In this document: in pieces, positions 47,901-62,270 of the stretch
Position numbering within the stretch: position 1 is the first letter of the stretch
Layout of the letters: each line of letters opens with the position of its first letter
Source of the DNA: Strix aluco
Taxonomy: Eukaryota; Chordata; Aves; Strigiformes; Strigidae
NCBI RefSeq assembly: GCF_031877795.1
Contig: NC_133934.1
Coordinates: 104,906,610-104,970,609, forward strand
DNA: 64,000 bases
Direction of reading: 5' to 3'
Notes under the pieces: model-generated
The model's database searches: none
The model's input: only the letters and a program-made list of their open reading frames with translations
What the model was told of the DNA's origin: nothing
Program-made: the position numbers and the translations under genes

Positions 47901-50900
47901 TCAATAGAGGTGAGAGACAATTGGATGTTAATAAATAATAAAGGAATGAGAGCTGCAAGCGTTTGACCGATCCCTGCTGATGTGATATTGATCTGAACTA
48001 GAAGAGAAATGTCAAATCCTTCCCCACCCAGAGGTCTAGAAACGCTTCTGATGTGTGTCAGTAAAAGATAAGAATTAGACCAAGAATATATTAGCAGATG
48101 CCACAGGGAATAAAGCATAAACAACCCAAGCACAATAGTTACTGTGTGTCAGCTACAAATAAAATATACTTATTTGGCAGAGCATGTTCTGTTTACACCC
48201 GTTCCTTCAGGGCAGTCTGAGCATGCCAAAGAGACTTCTCCTGGGAGGAGAGGTCAGGTACAAGGAGACTGCATAAGGGTAAGGTGGCAGGTTCACAGGA
48301 CTGCAGCTGTGCCCCACATGGAGGGGTGGAAGGAAGGTTTGAAGGCAGTGGATTTGCTCTACACAGACTTTCCACCCTACGTGTATTCTGACTGTCCTTC
48401 ATATTTTACCCTGAGAGCACCCAACTGGATCCGCAAAGGACTTGCATCATGCTACCATTTCCACTTAAAGAATAGATCTTCAAAGCCACTGCTATGCCGT
48501 GATGTAACCCTCTAGAGACAGCTCCCCTACACACCCATTTTCTTTCCTGTAAAGTACTTTACATTTTTCCCATTAGACATGTGTACAGCTTGACTTTACA
48601 CTTGACAAGTTAAGAATTGTCCCTTACGTATTATTTTTATTCTTTGATCTCAGATGGATCAAATCAGCTAAACACACCTACTGCATAAAGTCTTGCACAA
48701 AATGCAGTCAGATAGTAAAAGGACAGATAAGGGAAATCCTGTAGCCTGAAGGTTAAGGCATTTTTCATGACAAAGCAGAGTTACTTCTGCTGCAGTGATT
48801 ATTTCTGTATTTTATATCCACTGAAAAAAAATTGTCAGGAGAGACTGATATGGAAAACCATCTAAGATTTCCTGAATCTCCTGAATTCTACTGAAGCATG
48901 GGGTTTTGCTTCACATCCCTGCTACAAAGCCTGATGGAGGAAGGATTTGAACATAGATCTCTGACATTCAAGTAAGCATATTAATCACTGAGTTGTCTTT
49001 TTTTTCCTTTTTCTTATTTAGAGAGACTGACTACATACCAGTTTTCTGATGTATTGAAAGTCAACTAGTGGGAATTTGGACTAAACAAACCTCTTTTCCT
49101 TTCTTCTTCCCTGACAGAAAGGGCTTCAGTCTGTCTCCATCTTCAAATCAGCTAGGAACACGATGCATTTGACAGAGACTGTTTCTTTGTAGTAGATACT
49201 AAATCAAGGCCTGTCTACAATATTCAGAATGCATTACAAAGGAAAGTGTTCTTGGAGAAATATCTAGAGAAACAGTGCTTTTGCTGAAATGTTCTCTGTT
49301 AGACTCCTGATAGATCAGGATCAAGATGGCAATGTTTGCTGCTGTAAAGCCAGTGAGAATCATCCACTTTTAAATCTATTGGTTTTAGTCTTACCTGTGC
49401 TTTGCACTAGTGTATGAAAAAGGGATTTTTACTCTTTAGCATTCAAATATTAAAAAAAAAGGAAAAAAATTACTTCATTCGGTAATTCCCAAAGACTTTC
49501 TATTGCAGTGTAATAAAATTTAGGGGCATTAATAGACTTAATCTTAGCTAAAATCTCAACATTATGTTTTAATAAAGCTGCTGAAGTAATTGTGACTTTA
49601 AGCCGCTCCTCACAATGGATAACATTTCCAGGGGAAACAAGAAGGATGCTTGGTTGGTGTTTTTGATTTAGCCAGATTCCTTTGGTGAGAGACAGAGTTA
49701 AAGCTTCCAACTTTGAATCCCCCTGCCAGACTGGCCGTATTAGTCACTACAAAGAGAATTTATCTTGTCCTTCTGACACTGTAAAGATTAGCTTACCAGT
49801 TTAATTATAATTGGTCATGCAACATACATGGGTATTTTTCTTTTTTCTTTCTTTTTTTTTTTTAATGTGGGTGGAGTATCCCATAAGCACAAGAAAATTC
49901 TGTAAGAGCCACTGGATTTTCAATTTCTCTCAGGAAAATAAGTTAAACAGGATTAAGGAATCTTATAAGAATTTAAATTACTTTCTTTCTAGGTCAAGCA
50001 AATGTTACATGAAACATCCTTCCTTGAAAAGTAGGCTTTATATAGACCTTTAACTTTAGACTTTAGGTTTAAACTTGTATAGTTACACATATTAATTGCA
50101 TGTGTATATGCAATGCCATTTCAGAGGTGTGCTTGAATACATTCATTGCTGATGTGCTGGATTTACAGCAACTGGACCAGAGGGCCATGAAACCTTGCTC
50201 TCCTCATTCCCAAAGGGACTGAAATGCTTCTATTTTTCAGTAGTCTTGTATGCTTGTCACCACTAATGTTCCCCATAATTTATTTCTCTGTGTGTGACAA
50301 ATGACCTCCTGAATGCCAGTGTGAAACTTGTAGCCCTAATTCACACAAGGCTGGTAATGGGACAGGAAAATAAATGAGTTTGTAAGTCCTCTCTGTGCTT
50401 TTGATATTCTGGGGCTCACTCAGTTCATGGTGTGAGTTTCTACATCTTTGGGGCTTCTTTGCCATGTTAGAAAGTAAGAAAAAGTTATTTTGAAGTGCAA
50501 AATGTGTTCCTGACAGGCCCCCAAATTACACTGTGTCCAGGAAAGCATAGATGCGTCACTGACAGAGACCTCTTGTACAAAAACCTTGAGCAGACTGAAA
50601 ACACACCTTCCCAGTCAAGTCTTCATTTTGAATGCTGTCATTCCAGTAATAGGTAAAGAGAGAGGGAAAAAAGAGAGGTGTGGAGAGTACTGGAAATCAT
50701 CCTTTATGTGGCTGGGAGCAGTAGTGCACCTCCTGCTCAGGAGGAAAAGCCACAAGAGAAGCAGCTTGTCAGTCTGGATCTATCCCTGTGCTCCAGAGTC
50801 CCAGCCAGAATATAGGAAGGAGGCTGATGGAAGTGGGTTGCAAGGCTGAAAGAGCAGCAGGGTGTCTGGGAGACACATCTCAGCTTCCCCTGTCCTGGAC

Positions 50901-53900
50901 CATATATTTGCAAGTTAAGGCATTTACAGATGGACTTGTGGGAAGCCTGAACTTGTGTTGGCGTGAGAAGTTACCACCCTCCACACACATCCTCCCCTTT
51001 GCCCACTGCCCAGGGAAAATAACCTCAGATGAAGTGCCAGGACAAATCAAGGGGTGCTGGTCTTCCCCCTGTCACATCCAGGCTTTCTATCTCCTGCCTT
51101 TCTTGGCCATTGCAGTGGTTGCTAATAAACCTGGTCGTGGCAACAGCTGCACCTGGCACAGCCTGCTCACTTCTCTGGCTCCTCTGTTTGGCACAGCTGC
51201 CTGCTCGGGGGGGGGAGACTCTGTCCCATGCCTGTGTCAAGCTGCTACATGCAATATGTAATACATCCTCAAATAGTCAGGCACACGAGCACAAAATTAA
51301 CCTTTGCAGGAGTAAAATTCAATTGCTTCAGTGCTGACAGAAAGTTAATTTGAAGAGTGAACAGGCATGGGTAAAATAGCTTGATTTTGAAGCCCAAATG
51401 AAGAAAGACAAATATTTTGGAGCGGTGTACCATTCTTACTCTCTTTCTAGTGCCATATTTTGTAAGGTGACCTATTTGACTCCAACTTGTACTCCATGGT
51501 GTGGTTTATAGATTATCCCTCATGCACATAAACAATAAGTCCTCTACCTGAATGCACAAGGTCTCCCTGTATGTAAATTGTACCACTTAAAACAACAACC
51601 CTCTGTGCCTGAAAAGCAGGGTAAGGGGCTGAGGGAGCAGGGATCATGGCAAAACAATGCTTGAAACCTGAACTAAAGTGGTCTACCCAAGTATGCACAC
51701 ATAAGAACAACTGTATAAATACACATATGTAGAAAAGAAAATCCTTACTCCCATTTAAAGCAGTGGGAATTTGCCATTAGATTCAGAAAGGCTAGAATGC
51801 CATCCAAAGCACATCGGAAAGTATAAATTAATGATTTCTGGGAAAGACATGGAAATGGAAATGTCAAAATTAATTTCTTCAAAAAGAAAAATTAGCATTT
51901 CTATTTTAGAAGAATGCATTTTTAAAAGATCTATTTTAGTTTGACATTGTCTTGTTACAACCCACAGTAGAAGTGAAAAGTGGCTATTATCCAGTGACAG
52001 ATAAGTAGGTTACTGAAATTACTGGGGCTTTAGCGTTCCAGCATGCCTGACACTAAGCCTGATTTCTGTTCTTAAGATAAAAAGATTTGATATCGTTCTT
52101 TAGAGTAACAGGGAACTTCCCTGTTATCTTCAGATTATGAGCATATGCAGATTATAAACATTTTTTTTTAATTTTTTTTTTTAACATTGTCTGTCTCTTA
52201 ACAATTCTCTCTGTCTGGAGAGAGACTGGTACAGAGTATTGATGATAGCCTAAGACTCTTCTCTGCTTCATTGCCCTAATGCTGTAATTCTTAAAATGAA
52301 TAGCCTCAGGATGTCCCACCCATGTGTAGGCAAGGAGTCTAACCTAATTCTCATTCCTGCAGTCATCTGCCTGATGATGGCTAAAGCCTTGATGACTGTG
52401 GGGCAGTATGCACTCTAGTTACCTGTGACATATGAATTCTGCAGAAAAAGCAAGCAGTTATTTTTCCAGCACTATATGCTTGGCTCATACCTTCAAAAAG
52501 AAAGTATAAAGAAAGGAGACAGGCAAGAGTTGAATTACCTTGATTTCACATGGATCAGCCCTTGAGAGGACTGAATGGCAGTGAAATCAACACTCTAACA
52601 GAGCATGAACAAAGGTTCATGGTATAAGCTGTTTATTTTGTTCTTTGTTTGCAATTCTTCTGAATATGAAATTAAAACACTAAGCAGCTGTCACCTCTTG
52701 TTTGTGGCTTAGAACAAAAGCCCAGCAAAATCCAGGATTTTACATAGTTCCATATCAAAACCGTAATTCAAACCTGTCCTGATCTGAACAAAGCTCACTC
52801 CTTCCCCAAAATACTGAGGCAAACGGGGCAAATTTTACTTCCAGGTTTTCTGTTGGCTTTATAGGTTCGGTGTACCAATAGCGCCATGAATGTTTTGGGT
52901 TATCTCCTCTTTCCATAGCACAGTCTGAAATCCTTAGCAGAATCCTTATGGACAAACATTAGTATTCTCCTTGAGGAAAAAAATCTATCACAACCTTGTT
53001 CTCCATTTCTCATTCTATTTGTCATTTCATTTTTAATTTAAAACAACAGAATTGCTGTCTACCTTTCCTTGAAAAGGACTGTGAATAACTTACAGACTTG
53101 TTGACATTTTTGAACAAAATCTCTAAATGAGTAAGGAAGGACCCTGTGATCCTTATTTTGCTTCTGAACTTACCGTAAAGAATACTGTGGGGTGGTACAG
53201 AAACAAAAACAAGAACACATTTAATTTTAATTGAGATCTATTTCTTGTACTGACTGAAGAAAGTGTGACTGTGGATGCCTTTCAATGTCCCTGTGTTTGT
53301 TTTCTTCAACTGTTTGCTTCAGCTGAAAAGGTTAATAGTTAAGTGAGAGTATGTATGGTTAAACCTCTGGGGAAATTCTTGAGCTGATCTGATTATTATG
53401 GAGTAGGAGAAAGAAGGTAAGGGAGATGTCTTGGAAGTCTTTGGAGGCACTGGTCTGGGAGAACTCAGGCAGCTGTACTGCTGGTCTGTGAGGGGTCAGA
53501 GAGAAAGCCATAGCTTGCTTTCTGTGCTAGAAAGCACACCAAGGAGACAGTCAAGGGAAAAATCATTGATCATGTCAAAAGATGTTTAGGAGCACACATT
53601 GTGATTGGGCCTAAACGCAGCCATCTGGTAAGTGTTCCTCTAGAAAATGCTTGTGAGGTCTTTAACCAGTAGATCTGCAGTCCTTATTCAACTGGTCTTT
53701 GCAATCTGTGCCCTTTCAATCCAAGGTTCTGCAGGTATCTAATAGGGTTTAAAAAAAAAAAAACAATGAAATAATCTTTGATTACACAATTAAAATCGTT
53801 TATTGCTGGGTGATGGCCCAAAAGCAGTTTCCTAAACCGTTTCAAAGTCTTTTAAAAATACAGTGAAGGAAAATATTGCTTTTTAATGTTAAATTTCAAA

Positions 53901-56730
53901 AGGCAACATCAAAGAGAGAGCGAATGAACTACTTCTGTTGCCTTAATAAAGATGCATTCATAATCGTACAGAACTCTGAATGTCAAGCTTAAGTGTCTCA
54001 AATACCAATATCGACAGATTTCTCCAGAGATCACATGCAGTTATTTTAGCTAAAAGACTAAAGCACAGTTTCTGGAGGATGTTGAATTTCTTTCAACTCC
54101 CTTGAACTCAGTTGAAAAGATAAGGGTGTCCAGGGCAGGAGAAATTATAAATGCCATTGGATAATGGCATTCATCATCTTGCTTCCTAAAATGCAAATTC
54201 CTTTGGGTTTCTTTTTGTCTCTCATCACTTCTAGATTAAAGCTCAGGGATAGGGTAGAATATTAAAATACCATCCAATTTATAATTGGTTACTAAAGTCA
54301 ATTCACAGATGACCTTGAAAAAGAACTAATCCAGCAAGCTTATAAAAGAGAATGACCCAGTCATTCTGATTAACATCAGAGCAGGTGACGGAACAGCGAT
54401 GTGGTGGAAGTGAAAGAAGACAAAGGAGATTAAAGCACCCAATATGTTAAAGAATTTCTTTTGAAATTTCCTATTCCCTTGCATCCTGACAAAAGTCAAC
54501 AGATTGCAGCTGACAGTATAAATATATTACAATTCAGTATCTAGTCAACAGCTCTTGCTACATGTAAAGTGGACATTTTTAAATTCTGTCAAAGTATTAT
54601 TAGTTCAGATTTTTCCATATTAGCAGAAGACTCTTTAAAAATGTAAACCAAACTCATGAACATTCAAGAATCTAGAATTTATTTCTAGGTTTATTTTCCT
54701 GTCTTTTAAAGAAAACTTTTATTAAATCACTTTATGTTGGGAGAAGACTTAAGCTGTGGGGAGTAACAGACAGGTGGAGAATGATGAGAGAAAGGTTTTT
54801 CCCCAACATTGTTAGAAACAGGATAAAGCTGGATGTCCTGAATTGTTGATATTGTCTTTAAAATAAGGAATTTTTGAGTTTTTCTTTAAATCAGACAGTT
54901 AGGCATCTTCAAACATTTCATCTTGGTGTATCTGGAAGGGATTGACTACAATTCATGATTTTGTACTATCTGGAAGTTTAGAGGCTTAACTGGATGGAGA
55001 GGAGGGAAAAATCTGAAACCAGCTTTACAGGCTGAAATGGAGTCTTGACGGGACTGAAGACCAAAAGGAGTCAGACTGGCAGACTGTTACAAAATAGTTG
55101 TCGTTCAGATACCTCATTGCTACAGTAAGCTTAGTCAGATACTTTTAAACTTTCTTACATTGTGTGTCTTCCTGAGAAAACTTTTAAATAAACAGTGAAA
55201 ACTTCAGCTACGTGAAATGGCTGTTCTTGGATTTCATGTATTTGCCAGGTGACTGCGGAAGTGCAGTACCTCCAATTCTGGACCTACAGCTCCTTACAAG
55301 GGGTCCTGAAGGGCAAGAAGACAACCATATTCAAACCCTTAGAAGCTGAAGAAGAAGGGAAACCCCTTCTAATTTCTAGCTACATATTGAGGTTTACCTT
55401 CAGGGCTAAACCTTGAAAATTTAGCCCTGACTTCCATAACCTTCATGTCAGATGTAAAAATGTAGCACTGTATAATAATAAAATCAAAGAACGTGAGCAG
55501 TAGGCATACATTTTTTTAAAATTAACAAAGCACAACACTGAACATACAATTTCTTGCTAAAGGTAGGATGAGTGACAAATGGTTGTCATGTTGCTTTAAT
55601 GTAACAAGCCACCTTCTGGAGGCTTTCCCACAAAATATGTAAAATCCAAACAGAAGAGACGGTGGTCTTCCAAAAGTGAAAACTGTTTCAAATCAGAAAC
55701 AGTACACCTGCTCCAGTGAATTTTAACCTGTTTTTAATCCTCCATGTCCAGACAAAGTCTCTATCTAGATATTAGAGAGGGAGATGTACAGAGAGTTACA
55801 ACTGTGGCTGAAACAGCAGCACAGAAAATAATCTGTAGGTGATGGTGTCTCCAACAGTTAAGGCAGGTTTTCTGTCTGACAGAGCTGCAGATGCATAAAT
55901 ATGAATGGCTGAGGAACAAGTTTTAGTCCTGAAATATTGACTCTTTCACTTAAACTGTTTATGTAAATATTATCCTAATTATCTGGAATTCTTATAAAAC
56001 TGTAAGTAACAGAGCCAAATAGCCCACTGTTGTAATTCTCTTTCTCAACTGCTAGTTATTTACAGCAGTTATTAGTCTATTTAATTACAGCAATGCATAC
56101 AGTTGTTATTAAACTTACTTAAACTTGGTTTGCTGTCTACAGGTGCAGGAATCCTTCTCACATTAGTAGACGGGATATGAAAACACAATGTTTAGTATTA
56201 GATTTGCTAATGCCTTGCTTTTTGTAGCTGATAAATAAATGAAGAATTCTGCCTTTGGATTTTGTGGGAATTGTTTATTCTGTGTTTTTAGCTAACACAA
56301 TAATTAAGTGTATTGTTTGATACTGAGCCATTTTATTTTGCTCCGTGTCAAGTTAATGATATTTTCATTTGATTTTAGCTGTGGTTTTAACTTTAGAAAT
56401 TATATGCAATTGGACAATTTTGTCAAACAAATATTTCTTAACCAGGCAGATAGTGAAAATAAACTTTATGATTAGTAACTCATTACTGTTCTCATATTCT
56501 TCAAAATCAAATCACTTGAAAGTGTTTATTTTCTTTGGAGACAAACATTGCATTTAACTACACAAGTCTACACATTCAGAAGTGCCCAAACCATTTTTTG
56601 TTTGTTGCTTTTATTACACCACACATAGTAAAAGTCATTTATTATAGGGACGGATACGTCACACTTTTGAATACAAGTCATACCCCCTAAGTCTTTTTTT
56701 TTTTCCCTCTCAAAAAAGGCAACACAGAAA
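44936..56730. other. Non-coding DNA
   Basis: A GC-richer patch at 45100-45290 contains a 10-bp inverted repeat (CTGCCCAGTG at 45150-45159 and CACTGGGCAG at 45213-45222). Another moderately GC-rich stretch lies at 50.7-51.25 kb with overlapping ORFs of up to 157 codons and no known domains. T/A homopolymer runs occur near 49850, 52165 and 53750. Otherwise I see nothing. Confidence 0.5.
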
Positions 56731-56825
56731 GTGCCATGGTGGATCAGTCAATTGTATCATCTAGTTCAATAGCCTATTTCCAACAGCAGCCAATACCAAA
56801 TGCTTCAAATGGACAAAAAAAGACC
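56731..56825 (-). mobile_element. Ancient CR1 3' end, antisense
   Basis: The run TCATCTAGTTCAATAGCC, then TTTCCAACAGCAGCCAATAC and CAAATGCTTC, is the reverse complement of the widely shared tail of old sauropsid CR1 families. The copy is diverged and short. Confidence 0.6.
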
Positions 56826-56867
56826 CTTGAATTAAAGACAAGCAAAGAGATTTCTGCACAGCCTAGT

Positions 56868-56951
56868 TGGACTAGATGATGTGAGGTTGGACTAGATTAT
56901 CTGTCAAGGTCCCTTCCAATCCAAACCATTTTATGATTCTATGATTCTATG
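56868..56951 (+). mobile_element. CR1 3' terminus, plus strand
   Basis: GTTGGACTAGATTATCTGTC and AAGGTCCCTTCCAATCC lead into two perfect tandem ATTCTATG octamers at 56936-56951, the diagnostic CR1 end. A partly repeated TTGGACTAGATGAT block at the start suggests a small internal duplication. It lies about 40 bp from the antisense CR1 remnant at 56731-56825, so the two are separate insertions. Confidence 0.85.
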
Positions 56952-59900
56952 AATATAAGGAAAGTTAATGTCTTCAAGCATTATTTCCATTAAAACTGGA
57001 GAGTTTACTTTTCTTCTTAGACCTTTAGACTGTCCCAGAACAATTCAATACATAAAATTTTACATATAGTCATACCTCACTAAGGGTCTATCCGCTGGGG
57101 TTTGGGGTTAATGTAATAGTTACAGCTTTTTCTAAAAGTTTCTCACTTGTATAGTAAAAAGGAAAGGAAAAGCAAAACTAAGATTTAATTGTGTCATTGC
57201 CTGTAGCATTAAGGAATTTTGTTAAACACCAATTCATCATGCTCTAGTGATAAAGCTAGGGGATAAGGCTCCGCTTCATTCCAGTGATAAGTCTGTCTTT
57301 CTTCTCATGCTTGACAAGCTTAGAAACAAGTATTAATGCAAAATTTCAGAAGTGTCAGTTCAGTTGCTTTGAGGTGTCAGACATGAAAAGTATAATTTGA
57401 GAGGTTTAAAGAAAAATCAGCTGAAGTTTCAGGCTTGCTGCTCTAAGGGGAGCTTAAAAATCAGTTCGGGCAACCTAACTCACAGAAGGTTTGTGATGCT
57501 CTCTAGTCAGATCAGGGAAACACAGCAGCTTCTATTCAGTGTTACGTTATTCTGTGTAAGAAATTGTCCATTTGAGCGTATAACTCGGAGTCAGCCTGTG
57601 TCTATACTTTCAGTATATAGTCTCAGAAAAACTGTTACTGTTCACTTTTACATCCATTTTTACTCTGAGTCATTATTGATAGTTCACTCTACGCAACAGT
57701 GGTGCTTAGGAGCAGATACATGTGTAATGCTTTATGGAGTATATGTTATTAATATCTAATTATGACGTTACCACAGGTACATTATCGACATTGCTTTATA
57801 ACAATCCAAACACAGTGGAACAAGAGCTGCTCAGGAGGTGGTGTGGCGTGGCCAGGCAGACACCGGGCTCTGGCCGCTGGCACAGCTGCCTCCAGAGCGG
57901 GCTGTACGACCTGGGCTTGGCTCTGCAGGCAGCTTTCCCTTCCTCCCTCACCTCCCATTGCCCAGCACAGCCTTCCCGAGCGGGTTGCTAGGAGCCCATT
58001 GCACATCTTTAGTTAGCTCCCTTTGGAGTCCTGAGCGAGCAGGCAAAGGAAAGGGGACCTGCTAGACCTCACAGCTTGTAATTTTATTACTGTTTCTGTT
58101 ATTGCTTTTCCTTCCTTATTGCTATATGGTAAGGTTGGGGAAACAGGGGGAAGGACATGCTCATTGTAGGATTCATTAATACTTTCTCTTTCAAAAGCTG
58201 GATGTCAGCTGTTGCTTACATTTCAGCCTCCTTTTCCTCCCAGGTACAGCAGGATCCCAGTGGGTTTATGCAGCTATCAGAATTGAGCATTTGAATCAGT
58301 TTCTGAGTCCCAGTCTCAGCCTGCTGCAATGTTGTTCCCCTTTAGCTGTGCCCTAACATCTTCTCTTTGCTTCTGAAATATGACTGGGCTGTGCTACAAT
58401 CTCAGTGTGCTGCTTAGAGATGCCTTGCCAAGGCTTGCACATAGTTATTCTTTTGTTGTTTCTGGGGCTGCTGAATAATTCTCCTTCTTTAATTTCTTAG
58501 CTCTGGATGAGCTTTTTGATGAACAAGAAAATGTGTTTCTGTCTAGGGCCCTGATCTCACGAGTTGAGAAATGCTCTCAATTCTCAATAAATCATAACTC
58601 CAACAAATTCTGAGATTGCCTGTACACTATAGGACCAGAGATTAGTACATAGCTCCATGTTACTCACTAGGCAGTATGGGACATGCTGCTGTCTTAAATG
58701 CAAATGCTTTCTGGAGCTGCAACAGTAGCTCACATAGCCCTGGCAGGAGGCTTTCATTTCCCTGGTGGAGATCACTGCCCTTAACCTTTTCATGAAATGA
58801 GGGTCCTAGGAGAGAGGTGATTTCTTTTCCAGTCCTTGCTTGAAATTACTCTTTCAATATTTTACTAAAGGACTGTTTAATATAATGCTCAAACAGGCTC
58901 AGAATTCAGTTCCCAATGCTATTCGTTCTCTAATAAACACCTGAACTTCCAGCCTGGTGTCTTGTGCTCAGCTCTTGGATATCATCTTCCCCTTTAGCTC
59001 TTTGAGTACTGCAGGGAGGGTAAATCAGCTTCAACTGAAAGCAGCAAAAGCACTTTCTTACATTTTGCTTAATTGGTAGCCAGATGGCTAGGCTGTGCTT
59101 CTCTGCCAGGAGAGGCACGATGATGAGTGCTCTCCTGAGAGAGAACTGAGCCCCCATTTCCTATTCCCTGGCTGACACAGGGCCCAGAGGGACTCCTGTG
59201 GCACTATTTGTGGTAGAAGCAGAATCAGCACATATTTTGGAAGCGTGTCTCCCAGACCAAATACTTCAAGTAGGCTCTGTGGTATTTTAACCCACTGCAA
59301 CAAAGCTCTTTATGACCATAATTTATTAAAAACGGAGATCAGAACTGGACATGTAATTTTTCAAGTTTGGATCTCCAAATAGTGTTGATATACTTCACAC
59401 AGAGTATCTGATCTCAATTCTGTTTATGGTGATGAATAAAACATGTGAGTGCAGGCATTGACTGTTTTCAAACTGCTTGTTAACACTTGTTCATTTGACA
59501 GATTTTCTGAGCAAGAGGGTATGAGAACATTGCCACTCTTGTTTGTGCTAAAAAATGTCAGAGTTTACATTATGTTAAACATTCATGTTATAGCACAAAC
59601 AATTAAGAAAGTCATCTTTTTACTCAGTAAATTCAATCTACTAATATTATTTTGCAGTAAGTATTCCAAATTCCTTTGCTATACTAATAACTACAGGAAC
59701 ATTTAGAAAAGCAATCATTATTTATAACACATCTTTAATTTAAGGAAAACTAGATGTTTTTAATGGCTGCTCATTTACTCTGTGATTAGACTACATATAA
59801 GTTTTAGGTAAAATTAATAAGGACTAAGTGCAGTGTTCAGAACATGACATGCAAGACTCAGCACATCCTCTTCTCTGTTAGTTTTAGGAACAAGCTATCT

Positions 59901-62270
59901 TGAAAACAAGATGAGGAACAAAGTCATCATCCCTTTTATTCCCTCTTCCCACAAAACATCTTTGAAATCTTGGGCAGACCACCCAGATCCCAGCCCAGTG
60001 ATGTGCAAAACAGTTTTGGGGTGTGGTGTTGTGTAAAGGGGACTTTTGCAGGATTAAGAACTGAAAACAGGCTTCTGAATTGTCCTGTGCTGGTTAGCAG
60101 CCAATGAAAATTCTCTTTGCACAGGCCTGGCAGGATGATGATTCCAGCTGAGAGAGGCCTGGAGCCAGTGTCTAACCTCCCAGTAATCTTTTTCCCCCCT
60201 GAAATGATTGGAATCAATGAGTAGCAATGAAGAGAGGGGGAAGGCAAAGGACAAAACAGTAAAGCCTTCAAACACATACCTGATTTAAAATCCAGAAAAG
60301 CATTTGTCTAGAAATACAAATAATAATAATAACAACAGTACGTGAGCTCAACTACTAGGATTGTACAGAGCTGAACAAAATTACTATGGTATCAAGGGTA
60401 CCAGCTAGCAATAACCCACATCACTTCCATGTTCTGAATACAAATGAATATTTCCAGTACTGTTGTCATTACAAATCTCGTTACAGTTTTGGGTATTACT
60501 TTCCCAACCTCAGATATATTCTTAATTAAAATTAGGTAGAGAAAGCTCCAAGGGCAGCCTATAACAAAGACTCAGAACAAATTACAAAGGCTTCAATAAT
60601 TGTAACACTGAAGTTTTTTCCAGTAGGTTTAGTTTAAGGGACTGATGAGCTGTTAAAGACAGAGGCTGTAGCTTAAACCTTTTAGTCTTAAAAACTGAAT
60701 GCCTTCACAGCTTTGCAACAGAATTAATTTGGCTTTACTGGCCTTACTTCAGCCAAATTACCAGTGAAATTAATCACCCTTATAGATGAGTCCCTATGCA
60801 CCACAGAATTTTGCCAGATGCCTTGTAATTGCAGCTACAACACACTGCAGGTCCATAAATACTTGGTATTACATCATAACTTTTAACTGGCTTTATCACT
60901 TTAATCTGTTGAGCCAAACTCAATCTATTATACTGCTAGCCAATCTTCACTGCATAGCATTGTGAGAAATCAACTGAGAAGCCTTATGTTTATATTTGTT
61001 CTTAGAACTTGACCCTGTAGAGTGCCAGGTGTCATCAGTTCCCAGGGAGGTCCTGTGGAATTGAGGCACTTTGTGCCCTTCAAGACCAGATCCTAAATTG
61101 AGTTATTAGTTGTACAGTCATGGAGTACCTTACTTTGCCACATGAAATAAGCTGCAAGGACAAGTAACTTTGCTAGAATCAGCATTTCAGCCCAGGCATT
61201 TTTAAAAAATCAGCAGTCAGGGGCCAAACCCTTGGGGCACTGAGCCCTTCTGCTACTGCTGACCTGGCTGACTCTTAGAGCTGCTCAGCACTAACCAGAT
61301 TCAGCCTTCTAGGGTCAGCAGCTGCCATTGCCTTCAAGGTTAGTAGTTTTAAATGGCTACTGAAACATAAAACGGCTGTCAGCCTTTGTGTCCTCATGCA
61401 ATTATAATGCAGCAGTTCTTGCTATAGCAGTCGTGAGTGGATCAGTCGTGATTTTTCTCAACACTGTTTTTGACTGCCCTTGAAAACTTGCAAACAAAGA
61501 GAAAAAAAGGAATAAAAAAAGTTTTCCAAGAATGCAGTGATGAACAGGAGGAAAATGTGGGAACGGTGTTTATTTATGGTTAAGGGAAAAATGATATAAT
61601 TTTGCTAAACTAGTGAACAATTATGGAATTAATTCAGTCATAATATCTTGGTGGATAGGAAGCCTGTGACACTGAGTTAATAGCTTAACAGTAATAAGAT
61701 GTGAGTCCTGATGAAACATATAATAATGTAAATTTTTTTCTTGATGGCTTCCCCTTTCCAATTCATATGTGTTGGATTAGACCTTAGTCACACAGAAGAG
61801 GGGGAGTGGGGCTCCGCCCAGAGTCTTCCTTGGGCTGTGGGGGGGGTCTACTTCTCGTTGCCTAAATGTAAGGGCCATTCAAGACATCCCAGAGGTATCT
61901 GAGACATCCACATGGGGCTGCAGATATTACACAGGAGCTAGGAAATATTTGTGTTCTTTTGAAGAGGCAGTTTACTGCCAGGCATCTGGCTGAGATGCTT
62001 AGATTTCACATAAGAATGCAGGCAGAAAGCAGTGGGCTAGGATGGAGCTGGCCTCAGCCAAAAGCACACAAAATGACAGAGGTGTGCAGCAACTGTCAGC
62101 TCCTGGACCTCCCTATTTCTTCTAGTATTTATTTCCAAATGGTACTTTTATTGCATCAAGAAACTGAAATATGTGTATGAGAGAAGATATAACCAATGAC
62201 AAGGGAAGAAGTTTTGTTACTGTACTTTATGTCCCCTGTGCTTGATACTCTGATGTCCCGTCATACCAGC
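56952..62270. other. Non-coding DNA with one GC-rich patch
   Basis: The stretch 57820-58070 is clearly GC-richer than its surroundings and has ORFs in several frames, none with a recognised domain. The remainder is AT-rich and featureless at this resolution. Confidence 0.5.
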
